Assembly (NCBI GenBank): GCA_913774355.1
Contig: CAJYGB010000017.1
Span: 106,673 to 170,672, forward strand
Source: an uncultured Chryseobacterium sp.
Lineage (GTDB): Bacteria; Bacteroidota; Bacteroidia; Flavobacteriales; Weeksellaceae
Length of the DNA: 64,000 bases
Direction: 5' to 3'
This document shows positions 1 through 8,955 of the stretch, piece after piece; position 1 is the first letter of the stretch, and each line of letters starts with the position of its first letter. The notes beneath the pieces are model-generated. The model was not told where the DNA came from. It ran no database searches and saw only the letters and a list, made by a program, of their open reading frames with translations. The position numbers and the translations under genes were made by a program.

Positions 1-32
1 CTTTCTGATGGCTGGAATGTTCTTTTACTCAT
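1..32 (-). CDS. rpmH: Ribosomal protein L34, N-terminal fragment
   Basis: Read on the minus strand from ATG at 32, the first 11 residues are MSKRTFQPSER, which is the highly conserved beginning of bacterial ribosomal protein L34 (a 50S subunit component of about 50 residues). The rest of the gene lies left of the window. A consensus Bacteroidota promoter sits upstream (76-105), so the fragment is the true 5' end. The identification rests on the sequence start alone, but this motif is very characteristic. Confidence 0.86.
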   Translation of the reverse strand, partial: MSKRTFQPSE

Positions 33-75
33 TACTTTATGTTTAAATCGTAATTATCTATTAATTTTCAGGTTG

Positions 76-105
76 CAAAGATATGGAATTTTTTAAAAGT
101 TGCAA
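76..105 (-). promoter_or_regulatory. Promoter of rpmH
   Basis: The minus strand carries TATCTTTG (76-83) matching the Bacteroidota -7 consensus TAnnTTTG, with TTG (103-105) 19 bp upstream as the -33 element. The leader to the rpmH ATG would be roughly 40 nt. Confidence 0.75.
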
Positions 106-224
106 ACTTTACCAATATTTTTTTGAATTTTTTAATCTCTTTTTTAGCCGGCTTTTTATAAAGCCAGGCCGGCAGACGGTTTCCCGATCATTAAAAATAA
201 TCGCCGTGATTTATTTAAAAGCTC

Positions 225-232
225 TATCTTTG
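225..232 (+). promoter_or_regulatory. -7 element of nrnA-like gene
   Basis: TATCTTTG matches TAnnTTTG and lies 30 bp before the start codon at 263. No clear TTG is seen at the -33 spacing. The gene is divergent from rpmH. Between the two promoters, 147-173 can fold into a GC-rich hairpin of unknown role. Confidence 0.55.
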
Positions 233-262
233 GAGACTCAAATTTAAAGAAATATAAACATC

Positions 263-1270
263 ATGATGTTTACACCGGCAGAACTTTTAGAAATCAACAC
301 GTTACTTACTCCAGAAAACAAAATTGTAATCCTTACGCACTACAATCCGGATGGTGATGCGGTCGGTTCGAGTCTTGGCCTTAAACATTATCTGAGAGCA
401 AAAGGCATTCATGCCGAAGTGATCGTTCCGAATGATTTCCCGAAATTTCTGAAGTGGATGCCGGAAGCCAAAAGGATCCTGATTGCCGACTACAAAAGGA
501 AATTTGCTTCCGATCTCATCTACGAAGCCGATGTTATTTTCTGCCTGGATTTCAATGCTCCTTCTAGAATCGGGATCTTAGGAGACTGGCTCACCAATGC
601 AAGAGGGAAGAAGATCCTCATCGATCATCACCAGCAGCCGGAAAAATTCGATTTTGTGTACTCCGATACCATTATTCCGGCGACCTGCCAGATGGTATAT
701 CATTTTATTGAAGCGATGGGTGACGAAAAGCTTGTGAATAAAGATATCGCGGAATGCCTGTATACCGGAATCATGACGGACACCGGTGGCTTCCGTTTCC
801 GTTCCACCAGCGCAGCAACACATAGAATCGTTGCAAACCTTATTGAAAAAGGCGCAGATCCTGCCATGATCACTTCAAGTACATGGGATACCAACACCGT
901 TTCACGTCTTCATTTATTGGCTTTGATCTTAGGAAGGATTGAAGTGGTAAAAGACGGAAAAGTAGCGGTATTGTACCTTACCCGTGACGAACTGAAGGAA
1001 TATGGTTTCCAGAAAGGGGATACCGAAGGTTTTGTTAATTACGGATTAAGCATTATGGGGGTGAAAATGGCGGCTTTCTTTATGGAAGACCTGTATGAAG
1101 ATTTCATTAAAATCTCTTTCAGAAGCAAGGATGATATGGATGTGAACCAGTTTTCAAGAAAATATTTCAATGGGGGAGGGCACATCAATGCAGCAGGAGG
1201 AAAGTCTCTTGAATCTTTGCCGGGAACTATTGAAACCTTTAAAGCCAGAGTAGAGGGAGAAGATTTATAA
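263..1270 (+). CDS. nrnA: DHH-family phosphoesterase, NrnA-like oligoribonuclease / pAp phosphatase
   Basis: Predicted cytoplasmic enzyme that degrades short RNA oligonucleotides and dephosphorylates 3'-phosphoadenosine 5'-phosphate. Metal-binding motifs of the DHH domain are visible: an NPDGDAVGSS segment at residues 29-38, a CLDFN segment near 95, and DHH at 121-123. The C-terminal DHHA1 domain carries the substrate-binding GGGH at 304-307. The length of 335 aa is normal for NrnA. Two ATGs (263 and 266) are adjacent, and either may be used. It is transcribed alone, divergent from rpmH. The family assignment is firm; the choice between nano-RNase and pAp phosphatase as main activity is not. 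Confidence 0.88.
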   Translation: MMFTPAELLEINTLLTPENKIVILTHYNPDGDAVGSSLGLKHYLRAKGIHAEVIVPNDFPKFLKWMPEAKRILIADYKRKFASDLIYEADVIFCLDFNAPSRIGILGDWLTNARGKKILIDHHQQPEKFDFVYSDTIIPATCQMVYHFIEAMGDEKLVNKDIAECLYTGIMTDTGGFRFRSTSAATHRIVANLIEKGADPAMITSSTWDTNTVSRLHLLALILGRIEVVKDGKVAVLYLTRDELKEYGFQKGDTEGFVNYGLSIMGVKMAAFFMEDLYEDFIKISFRSKDDMDVNQFSRKYFNGGGHINAAGGKSLESLPGTIETFKARVEGEDL

Positions 1271-1428
1271 CCGTCAACTTATTTCAATAGGCCAGCGTTT
1301 AATAAAATGACAGCAGTATCTGATATTAAAGGCTTTCAGTCGGAATTTTGATAGAAAACTTTCCGCATCCGGTTTCCCTATTCCGGCTGACTAACTGATT
1401 TTTACCTTAGGCTTAGGTTGGTTTAAAC

Positions 1429-2238
1429 TTAAATATTACCCTTGTCAAACCGTGAATATCCCTTCTCTTCCAGCTCCTTGCATGTATGTTCATATACTTC
1501 CTGGAACATTAGATCCAGAAACTTCTTATTGAATAAACTGAACTTTGTCATCTTAGGAGGGTCCAGGAAAATATCACAGGATTTTGCTTTGGAATACACC
1601 GATTTGGCAATGGCAAGATGTAAAATCCGGTCAAATTCTTTCATCAGACTCATTTTTTCCAGATTGTCATAGCTGATAGAATTTACGTGAGAGCCGATCA
1701 GGAAATCACATTTATCCATAATGGGTTCTATGGGAAGATTGTCCAGAACTCCTCCGTCTACATAGATTTTATCACCTATTTTTACAGGAGGTAAGATAAA
1801 CGGAACGCTGGAAGACGCCAATAACGGAGCAAACAGCTCACCTTCCGAAAAGAAATCCACAATACCGTGCGTCATTTCTGTAGCAGCAACATAAACCGGG
1901 ATTTTCAGGATGTTGAAATTATCTTCCGGAAAATAATCTGTAAACAGCTTCATGATAAACTTAGAGCTGAAAATGCCGTTCTTGGAAAGCTTCAGATAAG
2001 ATCTGGAGAAAAAAGTGGTCTGTTTTACGATGTCCATCATTTCATCCGGAGTTTTCCCCAGAGAATAAAAGGCACCGACAATGGAGCCTGCACTGGTTCC
2101 CGAGATAATATCAGGCTTCAGATTGTACTCTTCCAAAGCTTTCAGAACGGCGATATGGGCGATTCCGCGCATGCCCCCGCCTGAGAGCGTCAGGCCGATC
2201 ACCGGCTTCTTTTTTTTGAAGGAGAAAAAATCAAACAT
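1429..2238 (-). CDS. Patatin-like phospholipase (RssA-type)
   Basis: Predicted cytoplasmic serine lipid acyl hydrolase of 269 aa. The oxyanion-hole glycine motif LSGGGMRG is at residues 18-25, the nucleophile motif GTSAG at 47-51 (Ser49), and the second member of the catalytic dyad, DGG, at 161-163 (Asp161). The ATG follows the TGA of the upstream hydrolase gene by one base, so the two are probably translationally coupled. The natural substrate cannot be told from sequence. Confidence 0.88.
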   Translation of the reverse strand: MFDFFSFKKKKPVIGLTLSGGGMRGIAHIAVLKALEEYNLKPDIISGTSAGSIVGAFYSLGKTPDEMMDIVKQTTFFSRSYLKLSKNGIFSSKFIMKLFTDYFPEDNFNILKIPVYVAATEMTHGIVDFFSEGELFAPLLASSSVPFILPPVKIGDKIYVDGGVLDNLPIEPIMDKCDFLIGSHVNSISYDNLEKMSLMKEFDRILHLAIAKSVYSKAKSCDIFLDPPKMTKFSLFNKKFLDLMFQEVYEHTCKELEEKGYSRFDKGNI

Positions 2239-2239
2239 A

Positions 2240-3022
2240 TCAGAAAACCAGGTGTTTCGGAAGATTATGAAGGATTTCGGTATTGATGATCGCTGCGCAG
2301 ACAGCGGGTTTTTCCCAGTGGCCGTTGTGTCCGCAGTCGAGGATGTACGATTTAATGTTGGTACGGTCGGGCAGGCCTTTGATAAGAGCTTCTGTTTTTA
2401 CGGCATTATCATGTTTCCCGGCAAGGACCAAAATTTTAGCCTCCAGGTTTTCGAGGATATGCTTTTTATCGGTCCGTTCCACCATTCCTTTTACGGAGGC
2501 GAGTGCACCCAGATTATTGGTGGAAAGAGCAACCTCAAGGGCGGTTTCTATCTTCCCCTCCAGAATATCTCTTTCATTGGGATTAAACAGATTCGGGACG
2601 CCGGCTCTGGCGTAATGGGGAAATGCATCTTTAATGATCCGGTAACTCTTAATGCGTTGTTCTTTTTTTTCTGCATCATCAGGGAGATAGGTAGAGAAAA
2701 ACAGCGTAAGGCTTTTCAGAGATTCCGGATATTTCTCTGCAAAGCCCAGGGAAATATAGCCTCCCATGGAATGCCCGAGCAGATGGACTTTATCCAGGTT
2801 CTGATCGTCGAGTACTTTTTTTACCTCTTCCGCCACCATTTCCATGGTCTGGACTTCTGCGACAATTTCCGATTGGCCGTGGCCGGGAAGATCGATTTTC
2901 AGCAGTGAAAAATGCTCGGATAGGTAAGGTTCCATATCGCTCCATATCGAAAGGTTTTCCATAAAGCCGTGCAACAGGACGAGGGTTTCCTTTCCGTTTC
3001 CTTTTCTCTCGAAATTCAGCAT
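2240..3022 (-). CDS. Alpha/beta-fold hydrolase
   Basis: A 260-aa single-domain alpha/beta hydrolase. The HG oxyanion motif is at residues 18-19, the nucleophile elbow GHSMGG at 83-88 (Ser85), and the likely acid and base are Asp205 (in AGKHDN) and His232 (in CGHNGHWE). There is no signal peptide, so it is probably cytoplasmic. The gene starts only 10 bp after the stop of the upstream lipoprotein gene and ends 1 bp before the patatin start, making a three-gene operon of a lipoprotein and two lipid- or ester-cleaving enzymes. The substrate is unknown. Confidence 0.87.
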   Translation of the reverse strand: MLNFERKGNGKETLVLLHGFMENLSIWSDMEPYLSEHFSLLKIDLPGHGQSEIVAEVQTMEMVAEEVKKVLDDQNLDKVHLLGHSMGGYISLGFAEKYPESLKSLTLFFSTYLPDDAEKKEQRIKSYRIIKDAFPHYARAGVPNLFNPNERDILEGKIETALEVALSTNNLGALASVKGMVERTDKKHILENLEAKILVLAGKHDNAVKTEALIKGLPDRTNIKSYILDCGHNGHWEKPAVCAAIINTEILHNLPKHLVF

Positions 3023-3032
3023 AATTCAATAA

Positions 3033-3542
3033 TTAAAAGTGAATGTCAATATATTCAACAAATCCCGAACCATTTACCATATCCTGCAGTCTGTACGTTT
3101 TTCCGCCGTCTTTAGACATAAATGTTTTTGTTCCCCGTCTTACATACGGTTTTCCGTTTTCGCTTCCAGCAACACTTTCGGAAATATTTCCTGTGAAATT
3201 CATGTGCTTGTCGGAGACTACTGCCATAAAACCATCGATGTGTACATAGCTTTTACCGGATTTTATATCTCCTTTAATATTATAATGGTCGGCTTCTCCC
3301 TTTATTTTTTCAAAATGTACAGAACCTGGATTTTTTATCGAATTATGAGTGAATGTATGGGGCCCGCTGAAATCCTTAAAATGGTTTTTAGACCGGATGC
3401 TGTCATTGATTTTCGTTCTCGCAGCATTAATGGAATCTACTATTTTGGCAGTGTCTGCTTTTTCGGGAACAGGAGTAGCATCTTTTTTAGAACATGAAAC
3501 AAGTACGGCCGAAACAGCGAGTGCGGATAAAAAGTTTTTCAT
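3033..3542 (-). CDS. Hypothetical lipoprotein
   Basis: A 169-aa protein with a lipoprotein signal peptide ending in AVLVSC (Cys17), followed by a Lys/Asp-rich linker. The remainder is predicted beta-rich and carries no motif I recognise. It has its own -7 element (TATTTTTG, 3562-3569) just downstream of the exbD terminator and is the first gene of the operon with the alpha/beta hydrolase and patatin genes. Function unknown. Confidence 0.75.
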   Translation of the reverse strand: MKNFLSALAVSAVLVSCSKKDATPVPEKADTAKIVDSINAARTKINDSIRSKNHFKDFSGPHTFTHNSIKNPGSVHFEKIKGEADHYNIKGDIKSGKSYVHIDGFMAVVSDKHMNFTGNISESVAGSENGKPYVRRGTKTFMSKDGGKTYRLQDMVNGSGFVEYIDIHF

Positions 3543-3561
3543 TCAGTAAAATAATTATATC

Positions 3562-3569
3562 CAAAAATA
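3562..3569 (-). promoter_or_regulatory. -7 element of the lipoprotein-hydrolase-patatin operon
   Basis: TATTTTTG on the minus strand matches TAnnTTTG and lies 19 nt before the ATG at 3542. It falls immediately after the exbD terminator, separating the two transcripts. Confidence 0.6.
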
Positions 3570-3599
3570 AATAAAAAAAGAGCATTCTAAAAATGCCCT
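3570..3599 (-). terminator. Rho-independent terminator of exbD
   Basis: On the minus strand an 8-bp stem (AGGGCATT with AATGCTCT, one G-U pair) is followed by seven T. It begins 7 nt after the exbD stop codon. Confidence 0.75.
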
Positions 3600-3605
3600 T
3601 CCTGT

Positions 3606-4124
3606 TTATTTGGTTAATTCTTCGTAAACTTTCTTTTCCCACGGTTTGATGTCGGTAATGCCATAGCATTCTTTTTTAGAGATGGCAATATTATCCAGTA
3701 CATCAACGAAGTTTTTATAATTCGCATCATCGGTCGGCTCAATAATGATCGTGAAATTTTCTTTTTTAGGTGCTTTGTTATAAGCCTCGGAGATGATTTT
3801 GGTAATATTCAGTCCGTTGAAATCCGTTTCTTTCAGATTGTCTTTACTCAAATCTTCTTTAGCCTGCTGGTGGTAAAATACCCTGTTGTCTTTGCCGAGG
3901 ATAAAGGTAACCTGGTTTCTGACATCAACTACATCACCTGGATTATGCGGTCCTTTTGCCGGCAATCCCAGATCCATCACATTCGGTTTTGTAAAATTGG
4001 TGGTGAACATAAAAAAGGTAATCAACAAAAATCCCAGATCGACCATCGGTGTCATATCTACGCGGATCAGTTTTCTTTTTTGTTTACTGCCGCCCTGTTT
4101 TTCCTGTGCAATTACTTCTGCCAT
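3606..4124 (-). CDS. ExbD/TolR family biopolymer transport protein (orphan copy)
   Basis: A 172-aa inner-membrane protein with a short basic cytoplasmic N-terminus, one transmembrane helix containing the critical aspartate in DMTPMVDLGFLLITFFMF (residues 25-42), and a periplasmic domain. ExbD forms the ExbB-ExbD proton channel that powers TonB. It closely resembles the second ExbD of the complete operon at 20082-20663 (same start MAEV, same helix, same NVMDLGLPAK segment and the same DLKPWEK-type tail). That makes it a paralogous copy without its own ExbB or TonB neighbour, which may pair with the ExbB encoded elsewhere. Confidence 0.9.
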   Translation of the reverse strand: MAEVIAQEKQGGSKQKRKLIRVDMTPMVDLGFLLITFFMFTTNFTKPNVMDLGLPAKGPHNPGDVVDVRNQVTFILGKDNRVFYHQQAKEDLSKDNLKETDFNGLNITKIISEAYNKAPKKENFTIIIEPTDDANYKNFVDVLDNIAISKKECYGITDIKPWEKKVYEELTK

Positions 4125-4326
4125 AATTATTAGTTTTTAAATGTTAAACAGTTTTAATAAGGTATTGAATACTTCTTATTATGAAATAATAAATACAAAA
4201 TTTGTACCCAAAAAACAAAATTAGTGTTAAATATTTAATTGAATAATGGTTTTTGTATTAAATAGGTTATGTGTCAGTAGAATGAGTCATTATTCGTTAA
4301 TTAATGACCTGTTCCGCAGGTAAAAC

Positions 4327-4356
4327 AAAAAACTCACGCCTTTCAGCATGAGTTTT
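4327..4356 (-). terminator. Rho-independent terminator of dsbD
   Basis: On the minus strand AACTCATGC (4354-4346) pairs with GCGTGAGTT (4339-4331), including one G-U pair, and is followed by a T-rich run. It lies about 20 nt after the dsbD stop. Confidence 0.75.
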
Positions 4357-4374
4357 AAAAATATTTTAAAATTC

Positions 4375-6441
4375 TTATTTATTCTGTTTGTAATAATTGA
4401 CACCGCACTCAAGGAACTTTTTGAATTTTTCCTTTTCCATATATCCGGAAACCGGGGTATTGATTACTTTTCCGTCCGGAGTGAGCAACACGTAATGCGG
4501 CTGGGAATTGTTGTTGAAATTCGCGGTTTGGAACAGGCTCCAGCGGTCTCCGATGGTCTGTACTTTTTTCATCTGTCCGTCACCGAGATCGATTTTGGTC
4601 TTCTGTTCTTCAGGAAGCTCTTCTTTATCATCTACATACAGGGAAGCAAGGACTACGTCGTTCTGAAGGATCGGCAGAATATCCTCCTGGCTCCAGACGA
4701 ACTCTTCCATTTTACGGCAGTTTTCGCAGCCATAGCCCGTAAAGTCGATCAGGATCGGTTTATCTTCCTTCTTGGCAATTTCAATGGCTTTGAAGAAATC
4801 GTGTTCAGGATGCATGCCCAGGATTCCGTCTTTTTCATCATGGAAATAGCTTACGTTCAGCGGAGGTAAAATTCCACTTAGCAATTGCAGTTTTGGCCGG
4901 TCGGATGGGATCAGTCCCTGGATCAGGTAAATTACGAAACCGATTCCCAAAATACCCAATACTTTTCTGGTGATGGAAATTTTAGGCTTTTTATCATCAT
5001 GAGGGAATCTGATCAATCCGAACAAATAGACCGCCAGGCCGATGGCCACAATGATCCAGATACCGATGAACAGTTCTCTTTTAATTAAAAATGTTTTGGA
5101 AACAAGGTCTGCTTTTGAAAGGAATTTTAAAGCCAGAGCCAGCTCTACAAACCCTAAAACAACCTTTACCGTATTCATCCATCCTCCGGATTTCGGAAGG
5201 CTCTGCAAAGCCTGCGGGAATAAAGCCAACAATCCGAAAACAATGGCCCACGCCAGTCCGAAACCACCCAAAGCGAAGGTCAAAAGCATCGGAACGTTGG
5301 CTGATCCGGTAATGGCGCTTCCCAGTAAACTTCCCAAAATTGGTCCTGTACAGGAGAAGGAAACAATCACAAGGGTTAAAGCCATAAAGAAAATTCCGAT
5401 AATTCCACCGGCTTCTTCAGCTTTGGAAGATTTATTGGCAATGGAACTTGGCAGTGTAATATCATAATATCCGAAAAAGCTTCCTGCAAAGAAAATAAAA
5501 ATGATAAAGAAAGCAATATTCAGCCAGACATTGGTTGAAATTTCATTGAAAATATTTCCGGCTATCCCGTCGATCAGATGGAAAGGTACACTTAACAGAA
5601 CAAAGATCAGAAGGATGAAAAACCCGTAGATCAGAGCGTCTCTCTTTCCTTTTGCCGGGTTTTTATTGCCTTTCGTAAAGAAAGAAACAGTTAGCGGAAT
5701 CATTGGGAATACACAAGGTGTAAGTAATGCAATCAGTCCGCCGATAAACCCTAACAAAAGATAGGTCCAGTAATTTTCATTGATTTTGGAAGATCCCGTT
5801 CCGCAGTCCGTCAGCGGATTTTTTATATCAATAGACGATATTTTCAGCTGCTTGGGATCCAGGGCAGCTGCTTTGGCTAAAGGCGCAGTAGTCTCAACAA
5901 CACTTATCGTATCGGGTGAGGGCTGCAGGGAATCTTTTGCAGCTTCAGCTTTTTCATCTGCTTTTGCAGGTTCAGCAGTTCCTTTCGGGGTAACCTGTTT
6001 GTTGAATTCTACCGTATTCGGTGCAAGGCAAACCCTGTCGTCGCAGGTCTGATAGGTAATTTCAGCAACAACATCGCCCGGCTTGGTTCCGTCCTTTAAT
6101 TTAAATTTCTGCTTAAAGCCCGCTGCATTGGAATAATAAACGATTTTTCCGCCAAAAGCTTCTGAAAATTCTTCATGCTTTTTACCGGTTTCCGTAAACT
6201 TTCCAATCAGTTCTATGTTTTTTCCCGAAACTTTGTAATCCGTCGGAATACCGGTGTCCTCCGGAAGGTCTTTGGAGTAAATGTGCCAACCGTTTTCTAT
6301 GGTTGCATTCAGTACGGCTTCATATTGATTGTCGCCTAATTCGTTGATTGTAAATTTAAATTTTACAGGATTTTTGATTTGTGCATTGATTCCGGTTGCC
6401 AGAAACAACAGAATCAATAAAAACCAGTTTTTAAATTTCAT
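4375..6441 (-). CDS. dsbD: Thiol:disulfide interchange protein DsbD (protein-disulfide reductase)
   Basis: Inner-membrane protein that passes electrons from cytoplasmic thioredoxin to periplasmic thiol proteins. All three redox modules are present. The N-terminal periplasmic domain follows a signal peptide and has Cys133 and Cys138. The membrane domain has the paired cysteines Cys243 (TPCVFPMIP) and Cys364 (SFSCTGP). The C-terminal thioredoxin-like domain has GCENC (Cys572, Cys575). The 688-aa length is usual for Bacteroidota DsbD. A low-complexity Ala/Lys linker (about 155-200) joins the first two domains. The start lies 2 bp after the tilS stop, so the genes form an operon, and a terminator follows. 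Confidence 0.94.
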   Translation of the reverse strand: MKFKNWFLLILLFLATGINAQIKNPVKFKFTINELGDNQYEAVLNATIENGWHIYSKDLPEDTGIPTDYKVSGKNIELIGKFTETGKKHEEFSEAFGGKIVYYSNAAGFKQKFKLKDGTKPGDVVAEITYQTCDDRVCLAPNTVEFNKQVTPKGTAEPAKADEKAEAAKDSLQPSPDTISVVETTAPLAKAAALDPKQLKISSIDIKNPLTDCGTGSSKINENYWTYLLLGFIGGLIALLTPCVFPMIPLTVSFFTKGNKNPAKGKRDALIYGFFILLIFVLLSVPFHLIDGIAGNIFNEISTNVWLNIAFFIIFIFFAGSFFGYYDITLPSSIANKSSKAEEAGGIIGIFFMALTLVIVSFSCTGPILGSLLGSAITGSANVPMLLTFALGGFGLAWAIVFGLLALFPQALQSLPKSGGWMNTVKVVLGFVELALALKFLSKADLVSKTFLIKRELFIGIWIIVAIGLAVYLFGLIRFPHDDKKPKISITRKVLGILGIGFVIYLIQGLIPSDRPKLQLLSGILPPLNVSYFHDEKDGILGMHPEHDFFKAIEIAKKEDKPILIDFTGYGCENCRKMEEFVWSQEDILPILQNDVVLASLYVDDKEELPEEQKTKIDLGDGQMKKVQTIGDRWSLFQTANFNNNSQPHYVLLTPDGKVINTPVSGYMEKEKFKKFLECGVNYYKQNK

Positions 6442-6443
6442 TT

Positions 6444-7763
6444 TTACTTTTTATTAAAAATTTTGAGAACAGCTTCGGTATTCTCATCCCTAGAATATCT
6501 TCGGTCCTGCCGGAAAGGAACCACCCCAAGTACGGAATTTTCGCCATCGGTCAGAAGCCATATTTTTTGCCTTGCTAAAATAGATAATTTTTCGTCCCTA
6601 AAAAACTTGGAAACTTTCTTTTTACCTGAAAATCCCAAAGGATAAAATTCATCCCCTTCTTTCGGCCTCCGCAACCGCAATGGAAAGCGAAGTTTCATTG
6701 CGTCAAAATCCCAGTTTATGCTTTTATTGATTTCCTCAATTCCCGTTATATATTCGAGATTAATTGTCATCCGGTTTTCGGAAAAGTCGAATTTCTCCAT
6801 CAAAATAATTTCGTGTTCAGATTCCTGTACCTCTTCTTCTGTTTTTTTGCTTAAAACAAGTTCATTATAATTTATCATCAGCTGATGGGTTTCCGATAAA
6901 AATAGGCTCCCGTTTCCGGCAGTAAAAATTTTAGGAATTTCCTTTTCCTGATGAAAGCCGTATTTTTTCAGAATCTCAAATTTTACAAAATCACTTTCAT
7001 TGTTTAGCTTTTCCTTTGACAGAATTTTATGGGAAGGGTTAAATATCGTTATTCGGTTTTCAATATCCAGGATCTGCTGCTGAATAAACCCCCGGGCCTG
7101 ATTGAGATAAGAAGAACTCTTTCTAAAATTTTCTAAAAAATGCTCATTGGTTTCCATCAACTTGGGAACTATCTTATTCCTGATTTTATTTCTTAGATAA
7201 TCACTTTTTTTATTGGAAAGATCTTCCCGGTATTCAATCCTGTTTTCTTTCGCGAAAGTGTAGATTTCCTCTTTTGAAAAAGGCAGCAAAGGCCGGAGGA
7301 TATGATTTTCATTGGCGGGAATCCCGCTCAGTCCATTAATTCCCGCAGCTTTGGAAAGGTTGATGATAAAGGTTTCCAGCTGATCGTTCAGATGATGGGC
7401 CGTCACCAGGAATTCCAGATTTTCATTTTTCCGGATCTGTTTGAAAAAAGTATACCTCAGTTCCCTTGCCCAGAGCTGGATGGAATTTTCAGGCTTCCGG
7501 TCTTTTTCCGAAACCGAATATAAATGAAATTTAATATAATGCCTTTTGCAGAAATCCTCCACTACTTTCTGGTCCTGCTCAGAATCCTCTCCGCGAAGTT
7601 TATAATTGATGTGGGCTACTTGAAATGCAATCCCTAACGTCTTAAAACACTGGGCCAATACCATAGAATCGGCGCCGCCGCTAACCGCAAGCAGATAGCT
7701 TTGATTTTCAGGACTATGAATTAACAGGGCCAGCTGGTTTTTAAATGCTGATATGTCCAACAT
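6444..7763 (-). CDS. tilS: tRNA(Ile)-lysidine synthetase TilS
   Basis: Modifies C34 of the CAU-anticodon tRNA-Ile to lysidine so that it reads AUA; essential in most bacteria. The PP-loop ATP-binding motif SGGADSM is at residues 28-34 of the chosen frame. The catalytic N-terminal domain is followed by the TilS C-terminal domain near the end (LRRPKEGDEFYPLGF segment). I place the start at ATG 7763 (439 aa, MLDISAF) and not at the in-frame ATG 7799, because a perfect -7 element lies at 7786-7793, inside the longer version. Confidence 0.93.
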   Translation of the reverse strand: MLDISAFKNQLALLIHSPENQSYLLAVSGGADSMVLAQCFKTLGIAFQVAHINYKLRGEDSEQDQKVVEDFCKRHYIKFHLYSVSEKDRKPENSIQLWARELRYTFFKQIRKNENLEFLVTAHHLNDQLETFIINLSKAAGINGLSGIPANENHILRPLLPFSKEEIYTFAKENRIEYREDLSNKKSDYLRNKIRNKIVPKLMETNEHFLENFRKSSSYLNQARGFIQQQILDIENRITIFNPSHKILSKEKLNNESDFVKFEILKKYGFHQEKEIPKIFTAGNGSLFLSETHQLMINYNELVLSKKTEEEVQESEHEIILMEKFDFSENRMTINLEYITGIEEINKSINWDFDAMKLRFPLRLRRPKEGDEFYPLGFSGKKKVSKFFRDEKLSILARQKIWLLTDGENSVLGVVPFRQDRRYSRDENTEAVLKIFNKK

Positions 7764-7785
7764 AGAGATTCGGAATTTCTTTCTG

Positions 7786-7793
7786 CAAAGATA
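7786..7793 (-). promoter_or_regulatory. -7 element of tilS-dsbD
   Basis: TATCTTTG on the minus strand, 22 nt before ATG 7763. It decides the start codon of tilS. No good TTG is seen at the -33 position. Confidence 0.6.
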
Positions 7794-7819
7794 ATCCATA
7801 TAATTAAATTGAATTTTGT

Positions 7820-7827
7820 TACCTTTG
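7820..7827 (+). promoter_or_regulatory. -7 element of the OmpA-like gene
   Basis: TACCTTTG matches TAnnTTTG and lies 22 bp before ATG 7850. It is divergent from the tilS promoter about 30 bp away. Confidence 0.55.
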
Positions 7828-7849
7828 ATCCGTCTAAAAATGATTATTT

Positions 7850-8683
7850 ATGAAAATTTTTAAAATTTTAGCAGTTTCTGCAATGGCGCTGGGAATGACA
7901 TCTTGTATCAGCAAAAAGCAGTATGATGCGTTAAGCACAAATTACAAGCAGTGTATAGAAAACGTAGGAGAAAGGCAGAGGGAAATTCAGGATCTGAAAT
8001 CTCAGAATTCAGCTTTGGCCAGTGAGAATAGTTTACTGAAGAGCCAGCATGATGCGTTGAAATCTTCATTGGATGCGTGTCTGTCGAACTCAGGGAAAAG
8101 CTCTGCGAATATCGATAAGTTAGTTGGGGAAATCAACTCTTCAAACTCATACATCAAGCAGCTGATTTCAAACAATGCGAAGAATGACAGTCTGAACATG
8201 GCTTTATCCAATAAACTGAAGAGATCTTTGGATAACGTAGCAGACAGCGATGTTCAGGTAAAAGTGCTGAAAGGCGTGGTTATGATTTCGCTTTCAGACA
8301 AAATGTTATACAAAACCGGAGATTACAATGTATTGCCTGCCGCTCAGGAAGTGTTAGGAAAAGTAGCGAAGGTAATCAACGACTACGACAAATATTCCGT
8401 ACTGATCGAAGGGAACACGGATAACGCCGCTTTAAACTCACCGAACCTGCCAAGAGACAATTGGGATCTTTCTGCTTTAAGAGGAACTTCGGTAGCTAAA
8501 ATCTTACAGACGCAGTTTGGAGTGGATCCGGCAAGGATTACTGCAGGAGGACGTTCAGAATACAATCCTAAAGCAACCAACATGAGTGTTTCCGGAAGAG
8601 CTGAAAACAGAAGAACCGAAATCATCATTATGCCTAAGCTGGATGAATTCATGAAACTGATGGACATCGCGCCGAAGAAATAG
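7850..8683 (+). CDS. OmpA-family peptidoglycan-associated lipoprotein
   Basis: A 277-aa lipoprotein with lipobox GMTSC (Cys19), a long coiled-coil heptad region (about 25-130), and a C-terminal OmpA/MotB domain (about 145-260) with the typical EGNTDN, SALRGTSVAKIL and GRAENRRTEI segments that bind peptidoglycan. It probably tethers the outer membrane to the cell wall. The coiled coil and lipid anchor set it apart from beta-barrel OmpA proteins. It is monocistronic, bounded by its own promoter and terminator. Confidence 0.9.
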   Translation: MKIFKILAVSAMALGMTSCISKKQYDALSTNYKQCIENVGERQREIQDLKSQNSALASENSLLKSQHDALKSSLDACLSNSGKSSANIDKLVGEINSSNSYIKQLISNNAKNDSLNMALSNKLKRSLDNVADSDVQVKVLKGVVMISLSDKMLYKTGDYNVLPAAQEVLGKVAKVINDYDKYSVLIEGNTDNAALNSPNLPRDNWDLSALRGTSVAKILQTQFGVDPARITAGGRSEYNPKATNMSVSGRAENRRTEIIIMPKLDEFMKLMDIAPKK

Positions 8684-8709
8684 TTTTAAACCGTAACCGA
8701 CATAAAAAG

Positions 8710-8737
8710 AAATCCCGAAGTCATTCGGGATTTTTTT
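8710..8737 (+). terminator. Rho-independent terminator of the OmpA-like gene
   Basis: A 10-bp perfect stem AAATCCCGAA / TTCGGGATTT with a 4-nt loop is followed by T7. It lies 27 nt after the stop codon. Confidence 0.85.
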
Positions 8738-8955
8738 ATCTTCTCAAATTAAATCTTGTTGTTTTAATAAATAATTCTCTTAAAAAATGAATTGGATGTT
8801 TATGGGTAAGTAGTTTTTCAGAAAACATGTTTGCATATGTTTTTACTCTTAGACAAAAAATTAGACATATCTTATATTTTTACTGTAATTGCGCCCGGGA
8901 TTTTCCATATCGGCAGAATATTCCGGTTTTTACACTCGTTTTTGTTATATTTAAG

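Noticed and set aside
147-173. GC-rich hairpin between rpmH and the nrnA-like gene as a terminator
   Set aside because: It lies upstream of both divergent promoters and neither gene ends there; without transcript data I assign no function.
2081-2908. Long plus-strand reading frame of 275 codons over the hydrolase and patatin genes
   Set aside because: It is antisense to two genes with complete catalytic motifs, has no promoter, and its product shows no family features.
4348-4869. Plus-strand reading frame over the end of dsbD
   Set aside because: It is a shadow of the dsbD thioredoxin domain on the other strand and includes the dsbD terminator.
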